Part shown: piece by piece, positions 10,324-18,209 of the stretch
Numbering within the stretch: the stretch's first letter is position 1
Layout of the letters: each line of letters begins with the position of its first letter
Assembly (NCBI RefSeq): GCF_003013715.1
Contig: NC_072816.1
Span: 868,001-932,000 of the forward strand
Source of the DNA: Candidozyma auris
Lineage: Eukaryota; Ascomycota; Pichiomycetes; Serinales; Metschnikowiaceae
Length of the DNA stretch: 64,000 nt
Reading direction: 5' to 3'
Made by a program: the position numbers and the translations under genes
Notes under the pieces: model-generated
Told to the model about the DNA's origin: nothing
Databases searched by the model: none
The model's input: only the letters and a program-made list of their open reading frames with translations

Positions 10324-11226
10324 CTTGTGGGTACCAGTATTTTGGGAAACAAGCACCTCGGCATCAGCAAGTGCTCGTCAACTTTCTTCCGTCAACAAAG
10401 GTGTTGCATGAGTGGCGCTAGTCCTCAAACAAATGTTTTGATTGCTTCAAACTTTCACAAAATTCAGTTGCTGAAGATTTAGGTTTGGTGGCCAAGGTAG
10501 GTCATCAAATGGCCAAAAAGCTATAGAAATGTACCATCGAAGATTTTACCAGGCTCCCCTCAGTATGCTGACTACAGAATAATTCATGTATAAACTTCCT
10601 AGTCTACTTCTGTAAGGTCGATCAACTATGCGCAATATTTAACTAGCCGAATGTGTATTCATTGGCAAACATCGTCAACTGGCATGCTTATATTCAAAAT
10701 TGCCTGCTGTGCATCGAAACACGCTTCACGAGTTGATTGACGAGGTATGTTTTCGTCAAATAGAACACGCGTTGAGCCGGTAGACTAAACTGTTCCTGAT
10801 AAGCGAAATATCAAAACTGTTTTGATCGATTTTGTTGATTCTGCCACTACACACTAATTTGTATACAAATAGCAGTTATCACCACAATGGCCCCTTACAA
10901 GCAGAAGGATACAAATAAGCAAATCTAGGCTTAGATTCTACGAGATTCGAACGCAGGAACGAAAAGCTAGGTTCATAAACGCTTTGCTAGTTCAAGGCAT
11001 CTTGCTTACCAAAACGGCCTTCCGCTCTCGTCAACGTGCTTTTCTTCGCTGCAAGGGCGCTAGAATTGCGCCGCCGCACAAGCAGAAATTCTCGATTGTT
11101 GCAAAAAAAAAGTTTCGAGGCGTGTAGCCGATTAGTCTATTTTTGTGACAATTGAAGCTGTGGTAAAGGAAGTTTGCTGTGGTCGAAGTAGCACAGAACA
11201 TTGGTTGGATGTTGACTTTTGACGTT

Positions 11227-11236
11227 TTTGCAACCA
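11227..11236 (+). promoter_or_regulatory. TTTGCAACCA motif
   Basis: Core match preceded by two more T bases, midway between the divergent adhesin and PGA3-like genes. Confidence 0.3.
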
Positions 11237-11703
11237 ACACGGTAGTCTCCAATCACATGAACCTGGAATAGCTACAGCACAGGAAATTCGGGGTGCAAAA
11301 TGAATTTGGTCACTTTTTTTTTCCTACTGGACAAAAATTTCAAAAGACGTTCGTCCAATTTTTTTGGGGATTTATCGGTCCATTTTATAATTCCAAGAGG
11401 TGCTCTCAGGAAGCACCGTACATTACAAGGCACAATTTATTCAAATGCTCAATTAGCCGAAGCTAAAACCATTCAAGCCCTCAAACTACGGCAACAGCAC
11501 GAGCACATTAACCTACGGCGCGAGTGGTCTGATATTGGCCGTTACCATCCTACGTTGCTGTCCCTCCCTTACCATTTTTTCATCACACCCCTAAATGTAA
11601 TTCTAGATTTTGCTGGCTTAAAATTCAATTCATATACTCAGAGAATGGCTCCTATTTGACTAAAGATCGCCTGTTGTAGGTTCGTGATCTTCTTTATGAG
11701 AAT

Positions 11704-11713
11704 TTCGCAGCCA
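11704..11713 (+). promoter_or_regulatory. TTCGCAGCCA motif with adjacent half-copy
   Basis: The motif runs into TTTATGGC, forming the near-palindrome GCCATTTATGGC, and a second AATTTCGCAG follows at 11731-11740. It lies 431 bp before the PGA3-like ATG. Confidence 0.45.
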
Positions 11714-12031
11714 TTTATGGCATCTCACACAATTTCGCAGTAGCATAGATGACACTCACTAAAGGATACATTGGTGTCATAAAGCAGAACAAGTAACAAA
11801 AAAGTAAAATCAAGTATTCGCCTCTATTTCGGGGAGAAAGGTTTTCAGTAGCTTTAAGATCACATGACAGGACGAAAAGTTTACGTTTTTCCCGTTGAAG
11901 TCAAACCAGCTCAAGACAATAAGCGCAAGATATACATTCAAATAAGCCCAATTCATTTATCCCCACTCAACCTTTTTCACCTTGAAGAGCTGTTGAATTA
12001 CAGACCTGTTGGAGACTCGGTGGGTCCCCAG

Positions 12032-12039
12032 CACGTGAC
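12032..12039 (+). promoter_or_regulatory. CACGTGAC E-box (Cbf1-type) upstream of PGA3-like gene
   Basis: CACGTGAC 105 bp before the ATG, with a second GTCACGT at 12044-12050. Confidence 0.45.
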
Positions 12040-12144
12040 CATTGTCACGTTTACAGGCGAAGATTTTGGCTGAAAAACACCTATAGTGGCAGAAGCTTGT
12101 AGAACCATAATTGCATACCGCACTAATACCACATCCCCTTGGCC

Positions 12145-13059
12145 ATGGAAGACAAAAGAGATTTGTTAAAACAGCCGCTTCACGGGATCTACATTCCCAT
12201 CGGCCTCATTCTCTTTGGCACTGCCCTTTTTGGCTTGCAGTACCTTCCCTACAGTATAGGATTTATCGTCATTGTGTGTCTGTGGAATTTCTATGAAGCC
12301 TGGAACAGACGCCAGTCAGTGGAGCCTGTGCGTTGGAATGAGTTAGAACTAATTGACAAGACGGTCATCTCGAGAAACTCGGCCATTTACAGGTTCAAGC
12401 TCAACCACGAGGATGAGGTGCTCAACGTTCCCACTGGGCACAATGTAGCGTGCTGCTTCACCATTGATGGCAAGGACGAAATCCGGTACTATACACCCAT
12501 TTCCAACCGCTTTGATACGGGATTCTTCGATTTACTTGTTAAGTCGTATCCTCAGGGAAAAGTCCTGAGGAAGTTTGCATCGCTCAAAGAGGGACAGACA
12601 GTGCTCTTCAGAGGACCTGTGGGTAGATTGGAATACAAGACCAATATGGCCAAAGAAATTGGATTGGTTGCAGGCGGCTCGGGCATAACCCCCATTTTGC
12701 AAGTGATCACTCAGGTCATCACCACCCCCGAGGATACCACCAAGCTCTCGCTAATTTATGCCAACGAGACGGCCAATGATATCTTATTGAAGGCAGAGTT
12801 GGACGAAATCGCTAGAAAATATCCTCATTTTAAAGTTCATTACACCTTGACGAACCCTCCAGCAGATTGGACGGGCTCCACAGGGTACGTTACTAAAGAA
12901 ATGGTGCAAGAGCACTTACCGCCCGCGTCACCAGACAATAGACTCTTTATCTGCGGCCCACCAGAGATGAAGCGCAGCATGATGGAGATTTCTGAGAGCT
13001 TGGGGTGGGAAAAAACCACGATGAAGTCAGCCCCTACCGACCAGGTGTTCTGCTTTTAG
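12145..13059 (+). CDS. PGA3: NADH-cytochrome b5 reductase-like membrane protein (Pga3 type)
   Basis: Flavoprotein of the cytochrome-b5-reductase family, most like ER Pga3 of S. cerevisiae rather than mitochondrial Mcr1. Two hydrophobic segments (about 14-32 and 36-51) follow an N-terminal PLHGIYIP block shared with Pga3. The catalytic part has the FAD motif RYYTPIS (114-120), the Rossmann GGSGITP (177-183), the NADH-binding CGPPEM (270-275) and a terminal QVFCF in place of the usual QVFVF. The open frame can be extended two codons to a TTG at 12139; the ATG at 12145 gives 304 aa, close to the 312 aa of Pga3. The electron acceptor cannot be told from sequence. Confidence 0.85.
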   Translation: MEDKRDLLKQPLHGIYIPIGLILFGTALFGLQYLPYSIGFIVIVCLWNFYEAWNRRQSVEPVRWNELELIDKTVISRNSAIYRFKLNHEDEVLNVPTGHNVACCFTIDGKDEIRYYTPISNRFDTGFFDLLVKSYPQGKVLRKFASLKEGQTVLFRGPVGRLEYKTNMAKEIGLVAGGSGITPILQVITQVITTPEDTTKLSLIYANETANDILLKAELDEIARKYPHFKVHYTLTNPPADWTGSTGYVTKEMVQEHLPPASPDNRLFICGPPEMKRSMMEISESLGWEKTTMKSAPTDQVFCF

Positions 13060-13773
13060 CTGTAGGGTTGTCAATTGACCCATTGAGTCAGAATCGAATA
13101 CTAGAAATTGATTCAGGTTATCTATTGACCTTGACGTATGCATAGGGATATTCATTATATACAAAATACATGTGGTTATGATGGGGAAATGACGATAGGG
13201 GCCCCGGAATCTTCGGTACCCCCTATCCAGCAAAAATTTTCATCTTAACTGGGCTTGCTACATCGGGCCATCAGTGAACGTTAATGAAGGTGTTTGGTCG
13301 AGCCACGGAATAATATCTCTTCTACCAATATTCAACCGCAACGCAGCGCCTAGCTTCTAGAAGTCGCTTTTAGGAAGGGTCCCCGGGACACGGACCGCAT
13401 GGGGAAATTCGGGCTTCTTGCCAGATGATGCCGGTAACCGGTGACCGGGATGGAAAAACTCCGATAGAATTAGGCCCCGTTGACAAGTGCGTCAGATATC
13501 ACCTTCAACAATGGCCAAAGGTGGCAGATAATATGCCACGGGAGTATTTCCTAATTGGGAACGGGATCCGCGCATCACCGCGGCAGAAGTGCTCGATTTG
13601 GGTAATCTCCTGGAGCAATGGTTAAGCACGTCGCTATAGCTTATTCTTCAGAGAGCTACTACTTCTGTGCATCTGTCAAATATATAAGGCGGTCAACTCT
13701 CCTTAGGTGAGGCTTGTTTTTTTTTTTTTCTTTTCCATCCTCAGTTCATCAATCCAATATCCAAAGAAAAAAA
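13060..13773. other. 714-bp upstream region of the AKR gene with CGG-rich block
   Basis: No gene is seen. There is an 8-bp GGGGCCCC palindrome at 13198-13205, an AGGGG/CCCCT-type element beside it, and at 13375-13470 a cluster of CGG/CCG triplets including CCGGTAACCGGTGACCGGG. Such clusters can bind Zn2Cys6 regulators. Confidence 0.5.
13681..13688 (+). promoter_or_regulatory. TATA box of the AKR gene
   Basis: TATATAAG, 86-93 bp before the ATG, with T-rich initiator sequence between. Confidence 0.5.
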
Positions 13774-14805
13774 ATGTCGGTTCAACTCCCAGGTAAATTC
13801 GCTTACGGTACCATGTCCATGACTTGGACTCCAGAGCCCATCTCCCATGAGCAAGCTTTTGAGTGCTTGCTGCACGTAATTGAGAAACATGGTGTCAATT
13901 TCATTGTTGGAGGTGAGTTCTATGGACCAGACGATGCTAACATGAAGATGACCGAAGAGTTCTGGAAGAAATACGGTGACAAGTACCCAGACTTGATTGT
14001 GTCGTTGAAGGCTGGTTTCAACTTGGAGAAGTTCTGCCCTGACGGGTCTCAGGAGTCGGTGGCCAAGTCTATTAAACAGTTTGCTTCTCACTTCCCCAAG
14101 GAGAAGTCTAAGAGACCAAAGTTGATCTTCGAGGTTGCCAGAGTCGACCCAACTATCTCTTACGACAAGACCATTGGGTACATCAGTGAATTTGTGAAGC
14201 AGGGCGTCATTGACGGTATTTCCATTTCTGAGGTTGGTGCAGGCTCCATCCAGAAGGCCATCTCTGTGGCTCCAATTTCCGCCATTGAGGTTGAATTCCA
14301 CTTGTTGTGTGAAGACATTCTCACCAACGGTGTGTTGGCAGAGGCTGCTAAACACGACATCCCCGTGATTGCTTACTCGCCATTGTGCCGTGGCTTCCTC
14401 ACTGAGTTTGCCATCAACGATCTTGATAACTTCTACAAGTTGAGCAACAGACCTGGTGATGTCAGAGCCAACTGTGACAAGTTTGTTGGCGACAACTTCT
14501 GGCACAACGCCAAGAGAGTCAAGGCATTGCAGGAGTTTGCTCACAAGAAGGGCACGACCTTGGAATCCTTGTCCTTGTCGTGGATCATCGCTGTTGGTGG
14601 CCAAGAGAACTTCTTCGGTATCCCCAAGCTTCCTAAGATCATGCCAATCACCTCCGGTACAAGTGCGCTGAAGATCGACCGTAACTTGGGCTCCCCAGTT
14701 CAGTTGACCAGAGCTGACTTGGAGGAGATCAACAAGATCAACGAGGCCCACCCAGTCAAGGGTTACCGTTACACCAAGGAGGCCGAGGCTCTCAGCTTTG
14801 CTTAA
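13774..14805 (+). CDS. Aldo-keto reductase, pyridoxal-reductase-like (Plr1 type)
   Basis: NADPH-dependent aldo-keto reductase of the AKR8/pyridoxal reductase kind; the S. pombe Plr1 enzyme reduces pyridoxal to pyridoxine. The catalytic Tyr50 (GGEFYG) and Lys79 (SLKAGF) are present. The usual catalytic Asp of the FDTA motif is replaced (FIVGG), and the usual His is replaced in the EVARVD block, deviations also seen in Plr1. The following VKQGVIDGISISEVGA and PVIAYSPLCRGFLT blocks match the family. The frame is open to 13714 via a TTG, but the ATG at 13774 (A-rich context) starts the conserved fold; 343 aa. Codon bias is strong, suggesting high expression. Substrate is inferred only. Confidence 0.82.
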   Translation: MSVQLPGKFAYGTMSMTWTPEPISHEQAFECLLHVIEKHGVNFIVGGEFYGPDDANMKMTEEFWKKYGDKYPDLIVSLKAGFNLEKFCPDGSQESVAKSIKQFASHFPKEKSKRPKLIFEVARVDPTISYDKTIGYISEFVKQGVIDGISISEVGAGSIQKAISVAPISAIEVEFHLLCEDILTNGVLAEAAKHDIPVIAYSPLCRGFLTEFAINDLDNFYKLSNRPGDVRANCDKFVGDNFWHNAKRVKALQEFAHKKGTTLESLSLSWIIAVGGQENFFGIPKLPKIMPITSGTSALKIDRNLGSPVQLTRADLEEINKINEAHPVKGYRYTKEAEALSFA

Positions 14806-15200
14806 GTGATTTCATATAGCTTTCTAAAAAAATTGAATGTAACGATTCAAATATAGTCGAATTTCATGAAATATTAGAAAAGGAACTATCTGTAATACTT
14901 AATGAGTCTATTCTTGAGTTTCCTTTCAAGTGACTAGTTTAAGGCTGATGTTTCCCAAAATATGGTGGCGTAAACTTAGTGATTGTCTCTCGCTTCCACG
15001 AAAAGACTATCTAGATACAGAATCTAGATACAGAATTATCCATGTGGCCATAATACCTGACTACACAACAAAAGAACAAAATTTCATTATGGGCCGGAAC
15101 AAGACGACATTTTGCAACCATTCTCAACCGCGACATTGTCGCACACATCTTAGCTCGATGCTCATCTTCATCGCCATAACCTGAGTAAGGCCACCAAGAC
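14806..15200. other. 395-bp spacer with a tandem 13-mer
   Basis: No gene. A 13-base unit, ATCTAGATACAGA, occurs twice head to tail around 15009-15034. A TTTGCAACCA motif lies at 15111. Confidence 0.6.
15111..15120 (+). promoter_or_regulatory. TTTGCAACCA motif, U2AF-like gene upstream
   Basis: A-variant of the element, 80 bp before the ATG. Confidence 0.4.
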
Positions 15201-16040
15201 ATGATTGAGGATAGGTCTGTTTGCACATTTTACCTGAAAATCGGGGCTTGTAGGCACGGAGAGAAGTGCTCACGCAAACACATCCAGCCGCATGAGCTGA
15301 AAACCGTGCTTCTAGCAAACCTATACCCGAACCCCAAGACAGACCGAAACAGTGATATCTCTGTTTCCGACAATACCAGCGCCGAGGCGTTCGAGCATTT
15401 CTACATTGACGTTTACAAAAGGCTAGCTCAGGCTGGCGAGATTGACTCGATGCTCGTGTGTGAGAATGAAAACTTCCATCTCAGCGGGAACGTCTACGTC
15501 AAATACACCAGTACAAGTGCCGCTTTGCAGGCGGTAATGCTGATCAACCAGGAGTGGTTTGCGGGCAAACCAGTTTACTGTGAGCTTTCACCTGTGCAGA
15601 GCTTCCATGAGGCCAAGTGCCGATCTCATGATACCAACACGTGTAATCGAGGTGACCATTGCAACTTCATGCATGTCAAAAAGGTGAGGAGCGAGTTGGT
15701 TCGGAAGCTACGGTTGGCGCAAGAGAAAAGCTTAGCTTTGAGGAAGCTACGAGAATTATTTGGCGACGAGAAGTGGGGAGAAGAGTGGGAAAAGGGCACG
15801 AAGGAGAAGTACCTGAGGGATCGGAAGAAAAGAAAAGTCGAGAAGGTGGAGGTCGATAAGATTGCTGCTGATGAAGATGTGAAGAAGAACGAGAAAGAGG
15901 CCATCGGTGAGAAGGAGACGGCGAAGCCTGAGAATGTAGACGAGAAAGAAAAGACAAAGAGCACGGGGCACGAGCCTGAGGAGGAGAGTGAAGACGAGCC
16001 TGTGTCCACGACGGAAGCTGTTGCTCGATTGTTTGCTTGA
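15201..16040 (+). CDS. U2AF small subunit (U2AF35) homologue
   Basis: Splicing factor that helps recognise the 3' splice-site AG; S. cerevisiae lacks it but many other yeasts keep it. Two CCCH fingers flank a U2AF-homology RRM: finger 1 is C8-x8-C17-x5-C23-x3-H27 (FYLKIGACRHGEKCSRKH), the RRM spans about 40-132 with GNVYVKY and PVYCELSPV, and finger 2 is C140-x7-C148-x5-C154-x3-H158. A charged Lys/Glu tail (about 180-279) replaces the RS region. The ATG at 15201 follows an in-frame stop; the N-terminus is about seven residues shorter than in S. pombe. Codon 33 is CTG where homologues have Ser. Confidence 0.9.
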   Translation: MIEDRSVCTFYLKIGACRHGEKCSRKHIQPHELKTVLLANLYPNPKTDRNSDISVSDNTSAEAFEHFYIDVYKRLAQAGEIDSMLVCENENFHLSGNVYVKYTSTSAALQAVMLINQEWFAGKPVYCELSPVQSFHEAKCRSHDTNTCNRGDHCNFMHVKKVRSELVRKLRLAQEKSLALRKLRELFGDEKWGEEWEKGTKEKYLRDRKKRKVEKVEVDKIAADEDVKKNEKEAIGEKETAKPENVDEKEKTKSTGHEPEEESEDEPVSTTEAVARLFA

Positions 16041-16745
16041 GGAGCGACTTATCCTTGCATTGCTATTCTTTGAATACATCTCTACCGAAAGAAAAAAAAG
16101 CTGAAGTTGCTTTGTTGAGTAATCTAATCGAGTTCAGCTTGTATTCGCTAGTTAACGATACTCGATCCAGAGCAATGAACGATTCAATTCCGGTTCTAGG
16201 TTAAATTTCGGCTCCCTATACACAGTTTCTTCTCATGGGCGGGTCCACTTAATTTTGAGTTCCCTCGATCAAACGCTACCTCTCCCAGGCCTGTTTTAGT
16301 CTGGGATTCCTCTCTAATAAGTAGCATACGGACTAGCCTTCTTCATGTTCCCATAACATTTAGATCTGGTCAATCATTCATCTTAGATTAAGTTTCTCAC
16401 TCTACACCCAGTCCTCGAACTAGACCTTGCAGTGCTGACATTTCGCAGCCAAACATCCACCACCAACTTAACCGAAACGCTTAACCAGGCAAACAAACTA
16501 AAATATAAGGACGAAATTCTCAATCTATACTTTTCAGTGTCATGAACCAACAAAGCATATAAGAATGCAAAATCAAATTTTTTTGTTCACCTCGTTCCCC
16601 CCCATGTGAATCCTCAGGCCATTCTCGTAGTACCTTTCGCGGGCTCCGCTTATCGGTTCCGACTTGCATTTATACAAACCTACCAACATACTGGGGAAGC
16701 GGAATAAAAAAGCTCTTCTAAAATTTGGCCAGTACTTCCTTTTCC
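16041..16745. other. 705-bp spacer upstream of MMT gene
   Basis: No gene seen. It carries one TTCGCAGCCA motif within GTGCTGACATTTCGCAGCC; the AGTGCTGACATTTC part recurs at about 22477, upstream of UFO1. Confidence 0.5.
16442..16451 (+). promoter_or_regulatory. TTCGCAGCCA motif, MMT gene upstream
   Basis: Exact match, 294 bp before the chosen ATG. Confidence 0.45.
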
Positions 16746-18098
16746 ATGCTAGCCGCTCGTCTAATATCGTCTGTTTCGAGAAAACCCCACTTTGGTTGCA
16801 GCTTACCGCCCGCCCTACTGCTATCCTCAGCGTCTCGCCGGCATTTTCGTGTTTCGCTTGCCAGAAACTACACCACAAAGTTGATGAAGGATAAGAATCT
16901 GGAACACAAGCAGGCTGACAACAAGACGACTCATAGTCATTCGCATGACTCAGTGAATCACAGCCATTCCCATGACTCTGAGTCCCCTTCCCACTCCCAC
17001 GATCACTCCCACGACGGCGGTGCACACTTGTTCCACTCCCACAGCCATGCCCAGCCCAACGAGCTCTTGGGCAAAGGCTTCACCACAAATCCAGCAGTCA
17101 GAATCACGTGGATTGGCCTTTTGGTCAACGTGGCCATGGCAGGATCCAAGGCTGTTGGTGGAGTAGTTTTCCACTCCCAGGCTCTCATAGCAGATGCCAT
17201 CCATTCCCTCTCAGATATGGTGGCTGATTTTCTTACATTGGCTACAGTAAATGTGGCCCTGAAAGAAGGCTCGGTGACGAGGTTCCCAATGGGCTACGGG
17301 AAAATCGAGGCCGTGGGCACTTTTTTGGTGAGCGGAGTGCTCTTGTTTGCCGGTTTTTCAGTTGGGTGGAGCTCTTTGCTACAGGTGTTCGAGTACACGC
17401 TACCTCCGCAGATGTTTGAGTGGGTTTCGATGATCCAGGTCCATTCTCATAGCCATGGTGTGATGGATGCGTCGGGGGATGCCCATTCCCACTCCCACGC
17501 TGCTCATGCAAACCCACAAGAGGTTCAGATGCCCAACATCAACGCGGCGTGGCTTGCCTTGGGATCTATTGGGGTCAAGGAGGTGCTTTACAGGAAAACA
17601 ATGCAGGTGGCTGATGAGACAAACTCCAAGGTTCTCGTTGCAAATGCCTGGCACCACAGAGTCGATTCGCTCACTGCGGCTGTGGCGTTTGTCACGGTGA
17701 TGGGCGGGGTGTTGTTTGATTTGGCATGGTTGGACGCCGTGGGCGGCGGCCTTGTGTCGATTTTGATTGTCCATGCTGGCTGGGGTTCGTTCAAAGAGGC
17801 CTGGTACGAGCTAGTGGATCGCTCCGACCCTCCAGCGTCTGAGCACTACCAGCAAATTAGACTGTTGGTAGAAAGCGAGGTTAGCACGGCCGCTGCCTCG
17901 CTCAGTCAAAGCTTCACCGTCAAAGACCTTTCTGTCTTGAGTGCTGGTGCCAGATTCAACCTCATCTTGCATCTCGAAACAGACAAAAATGTTCCTTTGC
18001 AAGAAATCATAGATTTCGAGAGAGAACTACTCGAGGGCATCAAAGAGTCCAACCGCTACGTTGGCAAGGTGTTTGTTGACTACAACATTCGCCAGTAA
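16746..18098 (+). CDS. Mitochondrial cation diffusion facilitator (Mmt1/Mmt2 type)
   Basis: Cation diffusion facilitator of the mitochondrial Mmt group, thought to move iron across the mitochondrial inner membrane. A basic, Ser-rich presequence (about 1-45) is followed by a His-rich segment (about 60-105) with repeated HSHSHD, then the cation-efflux transmembrane domain. That domain carries the signature ALIADAIHSLSDMVADF (metal site D-x3-D) and the second metal site HHRVDSL. A second His cluster (VHSHSHG...AHSHSHAAHA) lies in the loop between helices. The 450-aa ATG form is chosen over a TTG extension at 16725. Metal specificity, iron versus zinc or manganese, is inferred from family. Confidence 0.85.
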   Translation: MLAARLISSVSRKPHFGCSLPPALLLSSASRRHFRVSLARNYTTKLMKDKNLEHKQADNKTTHSHSHDSVNHSHSHDSESPSHSHDHSHDGGAHLFHSHSHAQPNELLGKGFTTNPAVRITWIGLLVNVAMAGSKAVGGVVFHSQALIADAIHSLSDMVADFLTLATVNVALKEGSVTRFPMGYGKIEAVGTFLVSGVLLFAGFSVGWSSLLQVFEYTLPPQMFEWVSMIQVHSHSHGVMDASGDAHSHSHAAHANPQEVQMPNINAAWLALGSIGVKEVLYRKTMQVADETNSKVLVANAWHHRVDSLTAAVAFVTVMGGVLFDLAWLDAVGGGLVSILIVHAGWGSFKEAWYELVDRSDPPASEHYQQIRLLVESEVSTAAASLSQSFTVKDLSVLSAGARFNLILHLETDKNVPLQEIIDFERELLEGIKESNRYVGKVFVDYNIRQ

Positions 18099-18209
18099 CT
18101 TGAACGCATTCATGTAAATACAGCCTACCTAAACGGCCTGCCTACATCGGCCGACATAAATAAAGTCTTATGTACACTATGCTATAAACAAGAATTTCTA
18201 ATTACAGGT

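Larger units (their letters stand above)
10273..12144. other. 1.9-kb gene-free region between adhesin and PGA3-like gene
   Basis: This is the shared upstream region of the two divergent genes. It contains the adhesin TATA box, two TTYGCARCCA motifs (11227, 11704), a second truncated TTTCGCAG at 11733, and a CACGTGAC box at 12032. An ATG ORF of 119 codons (11300-11659) has no family features and weak codon character. No RNA gene could be supported. Confidence 0.55.

Noticed and set aside
10930..11010. Possible minus-strand tRNA (GCGTTCGAATC resembles a T-loop/B box)
   Set aside because: The T-stem has mismatches, no acceptor stem or A box can be folded at the right spacing, and no T-run terminator follows.
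11300..11659. 119-codon ATG frame in the adhesin-PGA3 gap
   Set aside because: Weak codon pattern (about 21% G-first codons), low-complexity start, no recognisable domain.
13741..14751. 336-codon antisense frame across the AKR gene
   Set aside because: It is the shadow of a strongly codon-biased gene; no family motif, and the plus-strand AKR is certain.
16573..17025. 150-codon minus frame overlapping the MMT gene start
   Set aside because: It overlaps the certain MMT coding region and has no domain.
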